A stretch of 64,000 bases of DNA from Ananas comosus (taxonomy: Eukaryota; Streptophyta; Magnoliopsida; Poales; Bromeliaceae). The stretch lies in NCBI RefSeq assembly GCF_001540865.1, contig NC_033621.1:310001-374000 (forward strand). Reading direction: 5' to 3'. The notes beneath the pieces were generated by a model, which made no database searches, was not told the origin of the DNA, and saw only the letters and a program-made list of their open reading frames with translations. The position numbers and the translations under genes were made by a program. The number at the start of each line of letters is the position of its first letter. Position 1 is the first letter of the stretch. Positions 1 through 10,936 of this stretch are shown in pieces.

Positions 1-1100
1 TAGGCCTTTGTGACATTCGGGATATTCCATGTTTTAGACATGAGGACTTGAAACTTGAGACAGACTTATACGCATGCTTGTCATTGTGCTCATTCGCACA
101 TGCTTGTGAGGGTCGCTCCCTACAAGCCGGCACTTCAGAGTTAGCCATCGCGATACCCATTCGCCGTGCGGGATTGGGCGCCGAAGTGGATTGCAATGGG
201 AAAGGCTCATTCCTAGAGTGGGGATGTTGACTACCACGGGGCCATTAGGCACAACACCGGCTAGACAGCCTACGGGTGGGTCTTACATACCAGAGAGCCT
301 TCGGGTGGGTCTTCATGCCAGACAGCCTTCGGGTGGGTCTTATAAGATTAAACTTTTAACAGTTAAAGTGACAAGTGGACATTGACTAGAATAGTAAATA
401 ATGACATCTTTACTATTTGCATCGAGGACATCGTGTTGGTTGCATACCCATGTTTATACATGTTAGTCACACTCATGTACATACTTGTTGTAATTACTTT
501 ATTACTTATGCAGTTCATGCTAAGTAGAGATATTATGGTAGAATAGTACTCATGGTTACTGGTTCATTATTTCGCTTTCATTTATACTTGTACTGACCCT
601 CTTTTGTAGCTTTTGGGCCTAGTGGCGCATTTTACTGAAGTCAGTAATTGCCCACTGGGAACTATTATTTAATAGTTCTCACGCCCTTTGTTTTATGGTT
701 TTATTTCAGAGCCTTCGGCACCGGCGGAGGCACGGGATCGCGGCAAGGGAGTTGCATAGCTAGATAGCGGAGCTTGCTGTTGCTCCTAGGTGGTCACTCT
801 CTTCTTTTTGATTTTTGTGACAGAGAGTTTTGTACCATGTTTAGAGACCACCTGTGTACCCTGTTTAGCTTTTGTTTTTGGGATTTTTATTGTACTACTT
901 TATGGCTTTATTAGTGAATTTCAGTTTTATACTTATCCCTCTGTTGTAGAATTTAGTTAATTACTTTGCTCTGATATCATTAGATCCCTTTGTTCTACTA
1001 CTTTATTTATCTTTTGGTTTTGAACACCTCGTATGTTGTAGACATATGGCGGGTCTGGGCACGCGCCGGGCGGGCTTCCGCTGGGTCCCGGGGCGTGACA
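1..1100. mobile_element. LTR end of a probable Ty3/gypsy-type retrotransposon
   Basis: No coding capacity is visible. The segment ends exactly in ...GGGTCCCGGGGCGTGACA, whose reverse complement starts TGTCACGCCCCGGGACCC; long terminal repeats begin with TG and end with CA, and this GC-rich terminal motif recalls many plant gypsy-type LTRs. Short tandem repeats near the left end are also LTR-like. The other end lies outside the window, so target-site duplication, orientation and solo versus complete status cannot be judged. The family is inferred from general resemblance. Confidence 0.5.
262..345. repeat. three short tandem repeats inside the LTR
   Basis: A unit of about 28-31 bp with core GGGTGGGTCTT preceded by AGCCT(A/T)C occurs three times in a row with small differences. 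Internal tandem repeats of this kind are common in the U3 part of plant LTRs. Confidence 0.75.
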
Positions 1101-1101
1101 C

Positions 1102-1585
1102 CTGCAGAAAACTAAATCTCTGGCTCCCGCCTTTTCAGCATTAATTGAAAATTACGAAAATCTAAAAAGTCTAATAATTGACAACCATACTACTCTGCAT
1201 TCTAACAGTCCGCTATACATTTCTCCAAACATAAATGCAGAAATACGTAAAGAACATCGTCAGAGGGGTAGCTCAAGTACATCTCTACGTACATCATAAT
1301 TTTTTCAAAACACATCTCAGTGGCAGGAGTGTTAAACTACACGACCGACATATTCAATTAACAACCTGAATATTCAATTTTTCAAAAGCAGACAGTGCAA
1401 ACAATGGAACCATCGCACCACATTTTATACGTCAGATGCCCTGAAAAGGGTCAAAAGTGACAAGAAGAGGTTGATGATGTTGAGATACAGAGCAACCGCA
1501 GCCCACACGTACTCGTCATAAGTGTAGCTCTTTATCAAGTTGTCCGTATCGTAGATGATGTACCCGCAGAAGATGAGCGCAGCTA
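1102..1585 (-). pseudogene. duplicated 3' end of the LIFEGUARD gene (fragment)
   Basis: This segment matches 24900-25388 almost base for base, in the same orientation. It contains the 3' untranslated region and most of the last coding exon of the LIFEGUARD gene lying about 23.8 kb to the right. The reading frame is still open and ends at the same stop: the copy keeps FCGY(I)IYDTDNLIK and ends in FRASDV where the gene ends in FRASDI. Seen replacements include R to S, A to T, D to N and I to V. Similarity stops abruptly inside the exon at 1585 and, on the other side, one base from the LTR end. No start codon, promoter or other exons are present, so it should not make a functional protein. All of it corresponds to one exon, so a 5'-truncated retrocopy cannot be told from a DNA duplication. 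Confidence 0.85.
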
Positions 1586-1729
1586 AATCTGTAAGAACAA
1601 AATTAAACATTTAAGTTTCGTATATTAACTCTAGTTGTTGATGATTATTGGGCTGTTGCCGTAGAGCTAAATCCTGTCCTCGCCCTTACATGTGAAATGA
1701 GTGAACTTAAAGAATGTTCTGCACCATAA

Positions 1730-3312
1730 GTTAATCAAACAGAGGATTTTCCACCAATAATCCATGCAAGAACACACTCCCTCTCTGAAATGATGGAATA
1801 TATATGTTGTTATCTTTAATTGTAATTTCTCGTTCATAGACCGCAGAGACATCCTTCATGAACGAGTGACAATCAACACAAATCCTCAGGTTTTTCACGA
1901 CGCGAATATGTAACCCGCGACTCATGATGATAAGCCCGAATGTTACAGCTATCCTCTCGCTGTGAAGACGTACTCAAAAGATCTTCCTTCTCCTCTTCTT
2001 CGACGTTGAGCATGACATTAGCCAGATCGGGCAAATAGCCAGTACTGGAAGCTTTTTCACTCATCTTGGAGAGCATCTCAGCTATCCTATCCATTTTAGG
2101 ATAGGACTCATCAGTTCAAGAAAACTTGTGGATCGTTCCACATAACTCAATCTTACTAGAGCCGATAGCCTTTTGAACCCCCTTATCTCGCATAGACAAC
2201 CTCACCTTTGTAACATCATTCCACCGTCCTGTTGAAGCGTACATGTTCGATAGAAGAACATGAGCGCCACTTTTCTCTGTAGCCAACTCTAGAACTTTCT
2301 TTGTTGCATATTCTGCCATTTCAATGTCGCGGTGAATGCTGCTAGAAGCTAAGAGTGCCCTCCATATTACATCATTAGGCTCCATCAGCATGCTCTCAAT
2401 GAGAGCTCGTAGGCATGCTCTCAATGAGAGCTCGTGCTTCCGCTAATTTACCAGCACGACCAAGGAGATCGACCAAGCAACCGTAATGGACTATTTGCGG
2501 GGTGAAGCCATAAGTGTTGCTCATCGAATGGAAAAATATGCAACCCTCTTCAACTGACCCCGCATGGCTATACGCTGTCAGTACCCCAACAAACGCCAAG
2601 CCATCAGGTTTCACACCGTGGTCGATCACTTTTGAGAAAAGCTTAAAAGCTTGATTACCATTACCCTTGAAAGCCATTGCCCCAATCGCGGCAGTTCAAC
2701 CTGCAACATCTTTAATAAGCATGCTGCCGAACACATGCATCATGCTCCTTGAATCACTATATCTAGAAAACATGTCGACCAATGTGGTTCCTAGTCTAAC
2801 ATCGTGTGAGATTCGGTTCTTTTGTGTATAGGAGTACACCTACTTGGCGAGATCAAGAGAACCTAGATACCCACATGCTGAAGCAAAGCTAACCAATGTG
2901 GCCGTATCAGGTATTAGTTCCGAATCTTGCATTTTCCTGGAAAGCTCAACAGCTTCCTCAAACTGAATGTCCTGTACCAGAGCACAAATCATTGTATTCC
3001 AAGAAATAAGATCTCTTTCAAGCATCATGTTGAAATGCTCCCAAGCGGAGATGTAATCACCATTGATAACAAAACCATTTATAATGGTGTTCCAAGTTGC
3101 TAGAGTCTTGATACAAATTATGTCAAATACTTTCCTCGCAGCTTTCTCATTGCCGCATTTCACGTACATGTCTACGACTAAATTGTTCACAACATCCCAA
3201 CAGTCTAGCCCATTCCTAAATATATAAGCATGTAATTGTTTTCCTACCAGAATAGCACTTAATTGTCAAGATGCGGAGAGTCCAGCAAGCATAGTAACCC
3301 TATTAGGCCGCT
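1730..3312 (-). pseudogene. decayed PLS/DYW-class pentatricopeptide repeat (PPR) gene
   Basis: Reading right to left, the pieces follow the order of a plant PLS-class PPR protein: GKQLHAYIFRNGL and DMYVKCGNEKAARKVFD near 3250-3100, further PPR motifs (TWNTIINGF, SWNTMICALVQ), an E-domain region (VDLLGRAGKLAEARALIESMP; HVLLSNMYASTGRWNDV) and the DYW-domain core (VVKNLRICVDCHSFMKD, then CSCMDYWW) near 1760. Intact members edit organellar RNA; the DYW end is the deaminase part. This copy is broken. There are stops near 3265, 2850 and 2698, two of which sit where PPR proteins usually have Trp. A 25-bp tandem duplication at 2388-2437 shifts the frame. Further frameshifts lie near 1960 and 1800. 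The 5' part is missing and a SINE fragment begins just beyond 3312. Confidence 0.9.
2388..2437. repeat. 25-bp tandem duplication inside the PPR pseudogene
   Basis: Two adjacent copies beginning GCATGCTCTCAATGAGAGCT are offset by 25 bp. As 25 is not a multiple of three, the duplication shifts the frame within the E-domain region. Confidence 0.9.
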
Positions 3313-3341
3313 GTTTAGAAAGAAGCATTTCATTAACGACA

Positions 3342-3447
3342 CGAGACCCAAGTTCGAATCCTAGTTGATTCACATTTCCAGCTAAGTTTATTTCTAAATA
3401 AAATAAACGAAACGGGTAGCATGCTACCTTTCTCTCAAAAAAATTTT
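3342..3447 (+). mobile_element. SINE copy 1 (5'-truncated)
   Basis: It contains the RNA polymerase III B-box-like GTTCGAATCC, the body GATTCACATTTCCAGCTAAG, the palindromic tail GGTAGCATGCTACC and a CTCTCAAAAAAA end. The A-box head seen in other copies is missing. The element sits next to the 5' break of the PPR pseudogene. Confidence 0.8.
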
Positions 3448-3450
3448 AAA

Positions 3451-3488
<38 letters not shown>

Positions 3489-3578
3489 NTTCGAATCCTA
3501 GTTGATTCACATTTCCAGCTAAGTTTATTTCTAAATAAAATAAACGAAACGGGTAGCATGCTACCTTTCTCTCAAAAA

Positions 3579-3630
<52 letters not shown>

Positions 3631-3640
3631 CTAGGAAAAG
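3448..3640. repeat. (TA)n tracts and a duplicated block around an N
   Basis: Two (TA)n tracts flank a block (3490-3583) that is practically identical to 3353-3446. The block starts one base after the single N at 3489. This looks like two contig ends that overlap but were not merged, rather than a true duplication. Confidence 0.75.
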
Positions 3641-3979
3641 GTAAAATAAGAAGATTACAAGCTAATCATGACCAATCCAACTAATCAACTACGTAATGAA
3701 GACCAAAAAAAAAAAAAATCGAATTGCAAAGACTTTGCCCAAACAAGTCAAGCACAACAGCCACAACATGAGCTAAGCAACGCGTGATTAATGCTTCATT
3801 AATTTGAGCTTATTGTACATACGCATTTGATAAGATATATATTACACTTTGATAAAAATAAGTACCAGTTGTATATTTAAAAACTAAGTGTAAAATTTTA
3901 ATTATATATTATTGATGCCAAAATTAAAATTAACACGCTGACCTAACCCTCATATGAGCTAAAGAAATAAGCATACGTG
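3641..3979. other. AT-rich spacer with a short dispersed repeat
   Basis: No gene is seen. Around 3730-3772 the stretch GACTTTGCCCAAACAAGTCA with CAGCCACAA resembles parts of the direct duplications near 9785 and 11778, so a fragment of that repeat probably lies here. Confidence 0.5.
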
Positions 3980-4710
3980 GTACACCAGGAGTCGGCAATA
4001 AGGCGCCTGAAGGTCAAGAGCGTTTAGGCAGAAACAGTTGAGAAATGGACCGTAACTTCCATAAGAAGTGGGGTGTAACTTTCAAGATCATGTCTACACC
4101 ACTTCCCCCACTACTAAAAACCGACCAATAATGTGGGCTGAGAAGACATCACTATAAATAGTAACTTCAAACCCTGTAATCGGGATCTTTCTCTCCCCTG
4201 AACGAGAAAACCACCGCATTTTCAATACTTTCCTTTTATGCATTTATCGTTTTCTAGAGATAGTCTACAGGTAATCTTTTTTACCTGCATTTACTGCTTT
4301 CCTAGGAGTAGTTTTTAAGTTAGTTCTCTAGAGTCTGTATGTCTCACGAGCAGACTCTGTCATAATCTAGATTTTCAGAGTCTGTATACCCTTCGGGCAT
4401 ACTCTGCTCTATTAATATATAAAAGTATTCGACTCTTTCAGCCGACCAGTCATTGTGTATTTCATATATTCGGCTCATCAGCCGACCCAAAACTCTGTGC
4501 ATTTTATCAATTCGGCTCATTCCAGCCGAACCGAATATTTAATAGAGTTTTCGAACTCAGCTGATTCGATCCCTCGTCAGCCGAATCGCTTGATCCAGTC
4601 GAATGGGCGCAAACTTCGAGGGTCACTATCCGAAGCCGTTTTTCATCCCGCCACGCTCCCCGAGGAGGATCTTTGACCAGGTCAAGGACCAGGGAATCAA
4701 CACCCAACAT
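3980..4710 (+). mobile_element. unclassified LTR- or leader-like sequence with a TATA box and a row of hairpins
   Basis: A TATA box (TATAAATAG, 4153-4161) is followed by a pyrimidine-rich stretch and then by consecutive inverted repeats: CAGGTAA/TTACCTG (4268-4287), AGAGTCTG/CAGACTCT (4330-4358), CAGAGT...GTATACCC/GGGCATAC...CTG (4376-4406), TCGGCT/AGCCGA (4470-4485), TTCGGCT/AGCCGAA (4511-4530) and GATTCG/CGAATC (4563-4587). No long reading frame, primer-binding site or target-site duplication was found. An LTR (U3-R-U5), or the leader of an old retroelement or pararetrovirus-like insertion, would fit; the class is not established. Confidence 0.35.
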
Positions 4711-4867
4711 ATTTTTTTTTTCTATCCAAGAATAAAATTTTTACACTATTTTAGCAATTAATATTAAATTTTAAAAAATACCTAAATCCTTGAAATGGAT
4801 TGTGCAAGATTATGCACCCAACTTAATTTTAGATGTGCAAGTAGAATTTGTCTAAAATGTATATACG

Positions 4868-4900
<33 letters not shown>

Positions 4901-4907
4901 GTATATA
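4711..4907. other. AT-rich spacer ending in (CT)n and (TA)n
   Basis: No gene is seen. A (CT)n run at about 4868-4892 passes into (TA)n and leads to the first type A inverted-repeat element. Confidence 0.7.
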
Positions 4908-5160
4908 GAATTATGCTACTATACTATCAATAGTATCAAGCCCTTAGTACTATTGAGTTTTCGGCCGTTGGATGAAAAGATGTGCGGTTAGGATGATAGC
5001 GGTCCCCGGTTAAATTGATAGTGGTCCCCTAGGGTTGAGTGAGTGGTTGGTTTAATAGTATAAACTAATTGGTGAAAATGATCAAAGGGTAGATCTAATG
5101 GTAGAAAACTCAATAGTACCAAGGGCTTGATACTATCGATAGTATAGTAGCCGGATTATT
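4908..5160. mobile_element. type A inverted-repeat element, copy A1
   Basis: The left end GCTACTATACTATCAATAGT and the inverted right end (ACTATCGATAGTATAGTAGC read forward) pair over about 45 bp. Each end also holds a local stem-loop, for example CAATAGTA/TACTATTG with a loop around AAGCCC. The middle carries the family motif GTTGGATGAAAAGATGTGCG. The left flank is a TA-rich tract and the right flank is (TA)n. No coding capacity is present. Confidence 0.85.
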
Positions 5161-5162
5161 AG

Positions 5163-5209
<47 letters not shown>

Positions 5210-5229
5210 TTAATATATTATAATATATA
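5161..5229. repeat. (TA)n microsatellite
   Basis: A tract of alternating TA separates elements A1 and B1. Confidence 0.95.
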
Positions 5230-5759
5230 AGAGTGAGGTACTATGCTTCTAGAGCACGCAGTTTTCGTGCTTCCAGGTCATTTTCAATGTTGTGACTTTC
5301 GAATCGTCGATCGGTTCCGTTAAACTTGATCTAGAGTATTTGAGTACTTAGAAAATAAATTTTATGATTTTCGATATCATTTGCCGTGATCGAAGGGACT
5401 CAAAATCAATATTTTAATAGCCGTGGTGAGCCTGTTTGTAAGTTTAACGGCGTAAAATATCAAATCACGGTGAAATTTTGATAGAAATTTTTTTATATTA
5501 AAACAGATCATATCTATTATCTAAAATTTTAATGTCATATTATCACGTTTTGTAAGATTTTTATTTTCAGTCGTTGATTTTGAGCCCCTTAGTTCACTAG
5601 GCAAATGATATCGAAAAATTGCAAAATTTATTTTTTAGGTACTTCAAATACTCTAGATCAAGTTTAACGGGGCCGATTGACGATTCGAAAGTCGCAACAT
5701 CAAAAACAACCTGGAAGCACGGAAGGCTCCGTGTTTCCAGAAGCATAGTAGCCTCACTC

Positions 5760-5760
<1 letters not shown>
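5230..5760. mobile_element. type B long-inverted-repeat element, copy B1
   Basis: The ends GAGTGAGGTACTATGCTTCT and, inverted, AGAGTGAGGCTACTATGCTT pair. The arms continue through ACTTTCGAATCGTCGATCGG and CTTGATCTAGAGTATTTGAG, giving a foldback structure with arms of well over 100 bp. The right end has its own stem CTGGAAGCACGGA/TCCGTGTTTCCAG. No open reading frame is present. It is bounded by TA-rich sequence on the left and (TA)n on the right. Confidence 0.85.
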
Positions 5761-5789
<29 letters not shown>

Positions 5790-5793
<4 letters not shown>

Positions 5794-6321
5794 TAGGGTT
5801 ACTGTACTCTTATGAGTATTGGGCCCTTTGTACTTATAAATTGTTTTCAATGATGGAGTTTCCGAATCGACGATCCACTCCGTTAAATATGATCTAGAGT
5901 ATTTAAAACTTTTAGAAAATAAATTTCGTAATTTTTCGAAATCATAATAAAATCCATCAAGCGGGTATAAAATGAACGGTCAAAATCGAACGACGTCCTA
6001 AAAATGGATGATCGGATCCTTCAATTTAAGATCGGAGTTATCAATCTTTATCTAGATAGTGCATAGAATTTTCTATCAAAACTTCAACCAATTCCGATTC
6101 ATTTACACTGTTAAACTAGCAAGTATCCCATACCGGCCGTTAAAAATTATCAATTTTGTGAGCTTTTGATCGTAAGGCAAATGATGTCGAAAAATTATGA
6201 AATTTGATTTCTAAAAATTTCAAATGCTCTAAATAATGTTTAGCGGTATGGATCGTCGATTTGGAAGCTTTATCATCGAAAACAACTTATGAGTACGAGG
6301 GCGATCGTACTCATAAGAGTA
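5790..6321. mobile_element. type B element, copy B2
   Basis: A diverged member beginning GAGTAGGGTTACTGTACTCT inside (TA)n and ending GTACTCATAAGAGT before (TA)n. The arms contain CCGAATCGACGATCCACTCC and its inverted partner. The end stem-loop uses TTATGAGTA/TACTTATAA, quite different from B1 and B3, while both sides remain able to pair. Confidence 0.8.
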
Positions 6322-7110
6322 TATATATATATAACTATTTAAAATTTAATAAAATAGATTAATTAGTAGCTGCATGTTGTGTGAATAAATTAAGCTGATT
6401 AAAGAGCAATTAATGGTAGCTAGTTCTACAGCCATTTATATATGTATATATGTAACACTATTTAACGGCTCGTTTTTGCTTCTCCTCACTACTGCTGTAT
6501 ACTACTTGGCCAGCGTCATGGGACATGATAGAGTGAGAACACACGCAGGAGAGACAGAGACAAACGTGGGTATCATTAATTCATTAATTAATTAGAATAA
6601 TAAAATAAATTTCTCCAAGGTGTTAATTGGGCCGTGATCATTTGTATTATTTATGAGCAAGTTGCACGAAATTAATTTATACAATTAACGAAGACGAAGA
6701 CCAATAATTCTCCTCCTTTCACACAGCGTGTATATCTATATATAAATTATAAATTGTCAAATTTATGACTCAATACGATCATAAATTATTATTAAAATCG
6801 ACCTTAAAAATGGATAATTTAATTAAAAATTTATTCTCTCCATAATTCAAGGGCAGTATGCAAAATTTTCCAATATTAATTATTTAACTTTATAATATTA
6901 GCTCTTTCTTTTTCCAAAAAAACTCCTAGATTCACATATACCTGGTGACCGGTACTACTTGTGCAATAGCAAGTCATTTTTTTTTATGCATAAATTTTAA
7001 CCCTTCATTGATTAAAAATAAACGGTTAAGATTCGAACGGAGTATTGATCGCATTGCTCTTTTTTTCTAACTAGTGCAGCTACTGCTCTTGCTAAAACTA
7101 TTGCCACGGA
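6322..7110. other. AT-rich intergenic sequence
   Basis: I see no gene, RNA or clear element. Open frames here are short and have no recognisable protein features. Confidence 0.6.
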
Positions 7111-7114
7111 GCTG

Positions 7115-7375
7115 TCCCAAAAATGGAAACAAAAAAAAAAAAAAAAATTCAAATACTTCAGTCTTTGCCAAACAATTAAAGTCACCTCGAAGACTGCGTA
7201 CGCGCTTAATCCGGGCTAATTAATTAAACTACAAGAAGATAAAAGATATCACAGGAGAAACTGCTGGCGAAACGGATTAATTCACATTTTGTGCGAATTT
7301 TAGACCATACCCATCTGTTCATATTTGAGTACACCGAAGATGACTAGGATAGGATAGTTGAATAATAGTCAAGTG
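7115..7375. repeat. inverted duplication, left arm
   Basis: About 250 bp that reappears inverted at 12215-12440. Shared stretches include TCTTTGCCAAACAA, AATCCGG(G/A)CTAAT, TTTTAGACCATACC and GTTCATATTTGAGT. Divergence is moderate, so the duplication is old. Confidence 0.75.
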
Positions 7376-7487
7376 CTCTTTAATTATATATATAATAATT
7401 TGTATTACCATGTTGCTGATTTAACGTGCTATTTTATACTGTACTGACGCAGCATTTTGGGAACCCGTAGCATGCTGTTGTCTAAAC

Positions 7488-7489
<2 letters not shown>

Positions 7490-7532
<43 letters not shown>
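7490..7532. repeat. (TG)n microsatellite
   Basis: About twenty TG dinucleotides in a row. Confidence 0.95.
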
Positions 7533-7533
<1 letters not shown>

Positions 7534-8976
7534 CACACACTTTCCCCCTCTTAATAACCAGAAGCAGAAGCAATTAACATATTTAATTAAAGCACGTTGA
7601 ACGAGCATTTATTATGTTTACTAGTGCCGGGTTAATTGTGGAACTTCTTTAAATAAAATAATAAGATTAATTAATTACTTTAGGTGTGCAATCAAACAGA
7701 GACAGAGAGGACGCACACAAGAGTGAGATAGTACAGGGTACTGCGACCGGTTCATCATGTGTCGTCATCACTCCTCTTCGTTATGGCTCGGCAATTAATC
7801 ACAACGTATATATGTATATATTTACCGACATCTTGATCGATAATTAACGAGAAATTAGTCGAATTAAATAAGTGTGTCGTACGTCGATGATTAATTAGAT
7901 AAAATAATTTAAAATTTATTAATATATATATATATATATATCTCAAGCCAATACCACGAAAATTTTCGTATCTTTGAGTTAATTAAGAGAGAGAGAGATA
8001 TATATATATATTTATTAATCTGCATATATGTAAAATCTGTTAAAGATGAACGTGTAGATTTTCAACCCACGTATTAGTGGTAGGAAGAGTTAATTCCTAA
8101 ATCCATAAGAAAAATTCTAAATTATAATTAACGATTTTGTCACATTTTTAAAATAAGATTAACCTATCTTTTTTTATATATTAATTTTAAAATGTGAATT
8201 CAAAAACTTATATGTTGACCATGAATAAAAATAGTTTCACATTATATATAGAATAGTTTACGCATACATGTTATTCGAGTTTAATTACTTCGTAATTAGT
8301 GCGCAACGAATCGAGTACAACACCGACGACACGAACTGAACAAACCCGTTCCAGAAACGTTAAACTACCAAAAAAGCCAGAAGGAATGCATATCAACTAA
8401 TCAACCTACCCGGTACTAATCGAACATTAGAAGAATAAAATGGAAAAAGATATTGTTTTTAATACCTGTTCTGTTGATTAATATTCAAGAAATTACGTTA
8501 CAGCTAGGTTTAACGTTCTGAAAGTCTTTGTCAGCTTCCGAATGCAATTAATAAAGTGTACAGGTTTTAAGTTCCTAGTTACAAGTGTAAGTGCGGTTTG
8601 AAAAAAAAAAAAAAAAACAATTAAGTTCGAGAACGACCAAAGTTAAAGAATCTAATCAACTCGTAATAGTAATCAAAACAGAGCTAGGAAAGAAAAAAAA
8701 CTGTCTTTCTATCATTCGCTCTCGACAATGCAAGAAAATAAAAATCTTTATTTCATTGATCTTTATATTTTATCAATTCAAAGTTTAAAGAGCTTATATA
8801 TAGTTAATATTTCGGTAACTGGTTGACCCGATCAATATCAGTTATAATAGAAAGTAAAGTAAAACATCACCGCCTATTCCTGCAATTCGTATTTGTATCT
8901 GTTTTATCTTTTTATCCTTCCTATCTAATACAACTTATCTCACCTGATCGTCCCTTTCAAGGAGAAGAATTAACAA
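7533..8976. other. AT-rich intergenic sequence
   Basis: Contains short (TA)n runs near 7921 and 7998 and homopolymer A runs near 8602 and 8693. No gene or recognisable element was found. Confidence 0.6.
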
Positions 8977-8977
8977 N

Positions 8978-9048
<71 letters not shown>
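8978..9048. repeat. (TA)n microsatellite next to an assembly N
   Basis: A tract of about 70 bp preceded by the N at 8977, which suggests the assembler stopped at the repeat. Confidence 0.95.
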
Positions 9049-9937
9049 CGTTGCCGTATATATCGATCGAGCACTGTAAGAGACGCGCATACCATTTATA
9101 TATATACATAAACACACCGAATCCTTTACTACATCTAGTCTACAATTATAATATTTAATTACAGTAAACTAAAATTAAATTTTAAAGTTAATGTGAATTA
9201 AATTTTGATGCTTTTAGTTTAAATAATAAACATAAATTTTAAATTTATCATAATTCAAAAAATATATAAAAATATTCATTGTTTATATTAAAAAAAATTA
9301 TCTAATAAAATATAACATATTCACTTATAAAACATAATTTTTATTGTAAATTTTTGAATAAATATGATGTAAAAATTTATATATTTAAAATAAATTAAAA
9401 CATATGCGAACCTATAGTTATGATCCAAAAGAAGGCTAGAGACTCATAATTTAAACATATGCTCGAAAATGGAACTTCGAATCCATCCGATCGACTAGGT
9501 AACAATCATTCATATATTTGATAAGTGAGTTGTATTGCATGTATGTGAATGCGAACCTAGCTATAGTTTGCTCCAACAACTATTTAGTAAAATACTGTCT
9601 GTTTCGGACCGCCTAGAAGGATTGACTACGGATTAGTTAGGGGGTATATCTCTCGTCCAAAAATTTAAGGAAAAAAAAAATAAACAAACAAACAAACGAA
9701 GAAGAGAGAGTCCACGCATGTTTCTGAACTGTCAACAAAACTATACATTAGGAATTAATAAACGAATGACAGCACTTCCAAGTAGTCTTTAGCCAATTAA
9801 TAAGTCAACTACAGCCAAAAAAAAAAATCCTACAGCCACATTGCTAGGCTGTTAGAACAGTCGAAGTCTTTGGTTAATCCTTTTACGTGTTCATAATTCA
9901 AGGATCAGCGTTCACACCATTCGCACGTGACTTCTTT

Positions 9938-10936
9938 TTTTGAAAAAAAGGTAGCATGCTACCTGCTTCATTTAATTAGAAAATGAATTTAGCTTCAAAA
10001 TATGAAGACAGTTAAGGCCTCAATAAGAACGAGAAAGACACACACCTGCACAAACACACAAACCCACACACACACGCACACACACACCCGCCACACGGCT
10101 CAATAAGAATGAGAAAGATCCACAATTGCACACGCGCGCGCGCACACACAAAAAAGCAAAAAGCAACTAGACACCCCCTACAGTTAAGGTCAGCCTTCAC
10201 CCCTCTTCTCTCAGTCCGTCAAAAGGTTTGCGATCTCCTCGAGAACACGATAAATATTCCTCCTCTTTCCCTGAAAGATAATACAATTCCTTTCTAGCCA
10301 TATTACCCACCAACAAGCCGTTAGTTTACAAAGTTCTTGCTTTCTTCTTTGATTATTTGACACATTCATGAATGCCTCTCATAAATCCCTTGCCGAAGTT
10401 GACATTGACAAGCATTCTGAATTAGAGATCATCCGAGACAGAATATTTTTAGTATAAACACAGGTCAAAAACAAGTGTTCATTAGTTTCCACTTCGGCTT
10501 CACATAGAACGCATCGTTGGTCTCCATCCCACCCCCTTTTTAATAAATTGTCAACCGTAAGAACTCTCTTTCTTAGGAGTAAACAAAAAAAAATCTTTAT
10601 TTTAACAGGAACTTTTAGTTTCCAGATCTGTGGAGCAACACGATCCCTAATACCCCCATCGATCAAGAACTTGTACATCGAGCAACACGGTCCCTAATAC
10701 CCCCATCGATCAAGAACTTGTACATCGAGCAAACGGAGAAGGTTTGGGATTTAGACAACCGCCACTTTATCGTGTCATGCCCGGCACCCTCGAAATGATC
10801 CGAGACAAGTGCTTTAAGCTGCTGAAGACGAAGGTTCTCTTGCTCAGGGTAACCTAGTAATATCATGTCCCACCTCCAACCTCTTGGCGTATAGCGCAGT
10901 CTCACACCTTTAGTTGCTTCCGTGTAACTTGAGCAG
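9938..10936 (-). mobile_element. 5'-truncated LINE (3' part of ORF2)
   Basis: On the minus strand the 3' part of a plant L1-type ORF2 is readable. A zinc-binding reverse-transcriptase (zf-RVT) motif reads CVLCEAEVETNEHLFLTC (C-x2-C ... H-x4-C), preceded by KIKIFFCLLLRKRVLTVDNL. It is followed, after a frame change, by the typical LINE tail WWVIWLERNCIIFQGKRR and a stop near 10210. The 3' end is GAAGCAGGTAGCATGCTACC with a short A-rich tail. Flanking target-site duplications are GCACGTGACTTCTTT (9923-9937) and GCACGCGACTTCTTT (10937-10951). A 47-bp tandem duplication (about 10633-10728) breaks the frame, so the copy is dead. Confidence 0.9.
10633..10728. repeat. 47-bp tandem duplication within the LINE
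   Basis: Two adjacent copies beginning GAGCAACACG are offset by 47 bp with one visible difference (A/G). It duplicates the MYKFLIDGGIRDRVA coding piece and shifts the frame. Confidence 0.9.

Noticed and set aside
262..345. Regular short repeats as a possible CRISPR array
   Set aside because: Units are adjacent with no unique spacers of constant length, and the genome is a plant's; these are LTR tandem repeats.
8823..9158. Frames rich in Tyr-Ile repeats at (TA)n tracts
   Set aside because: Simple translation of microsatellites.
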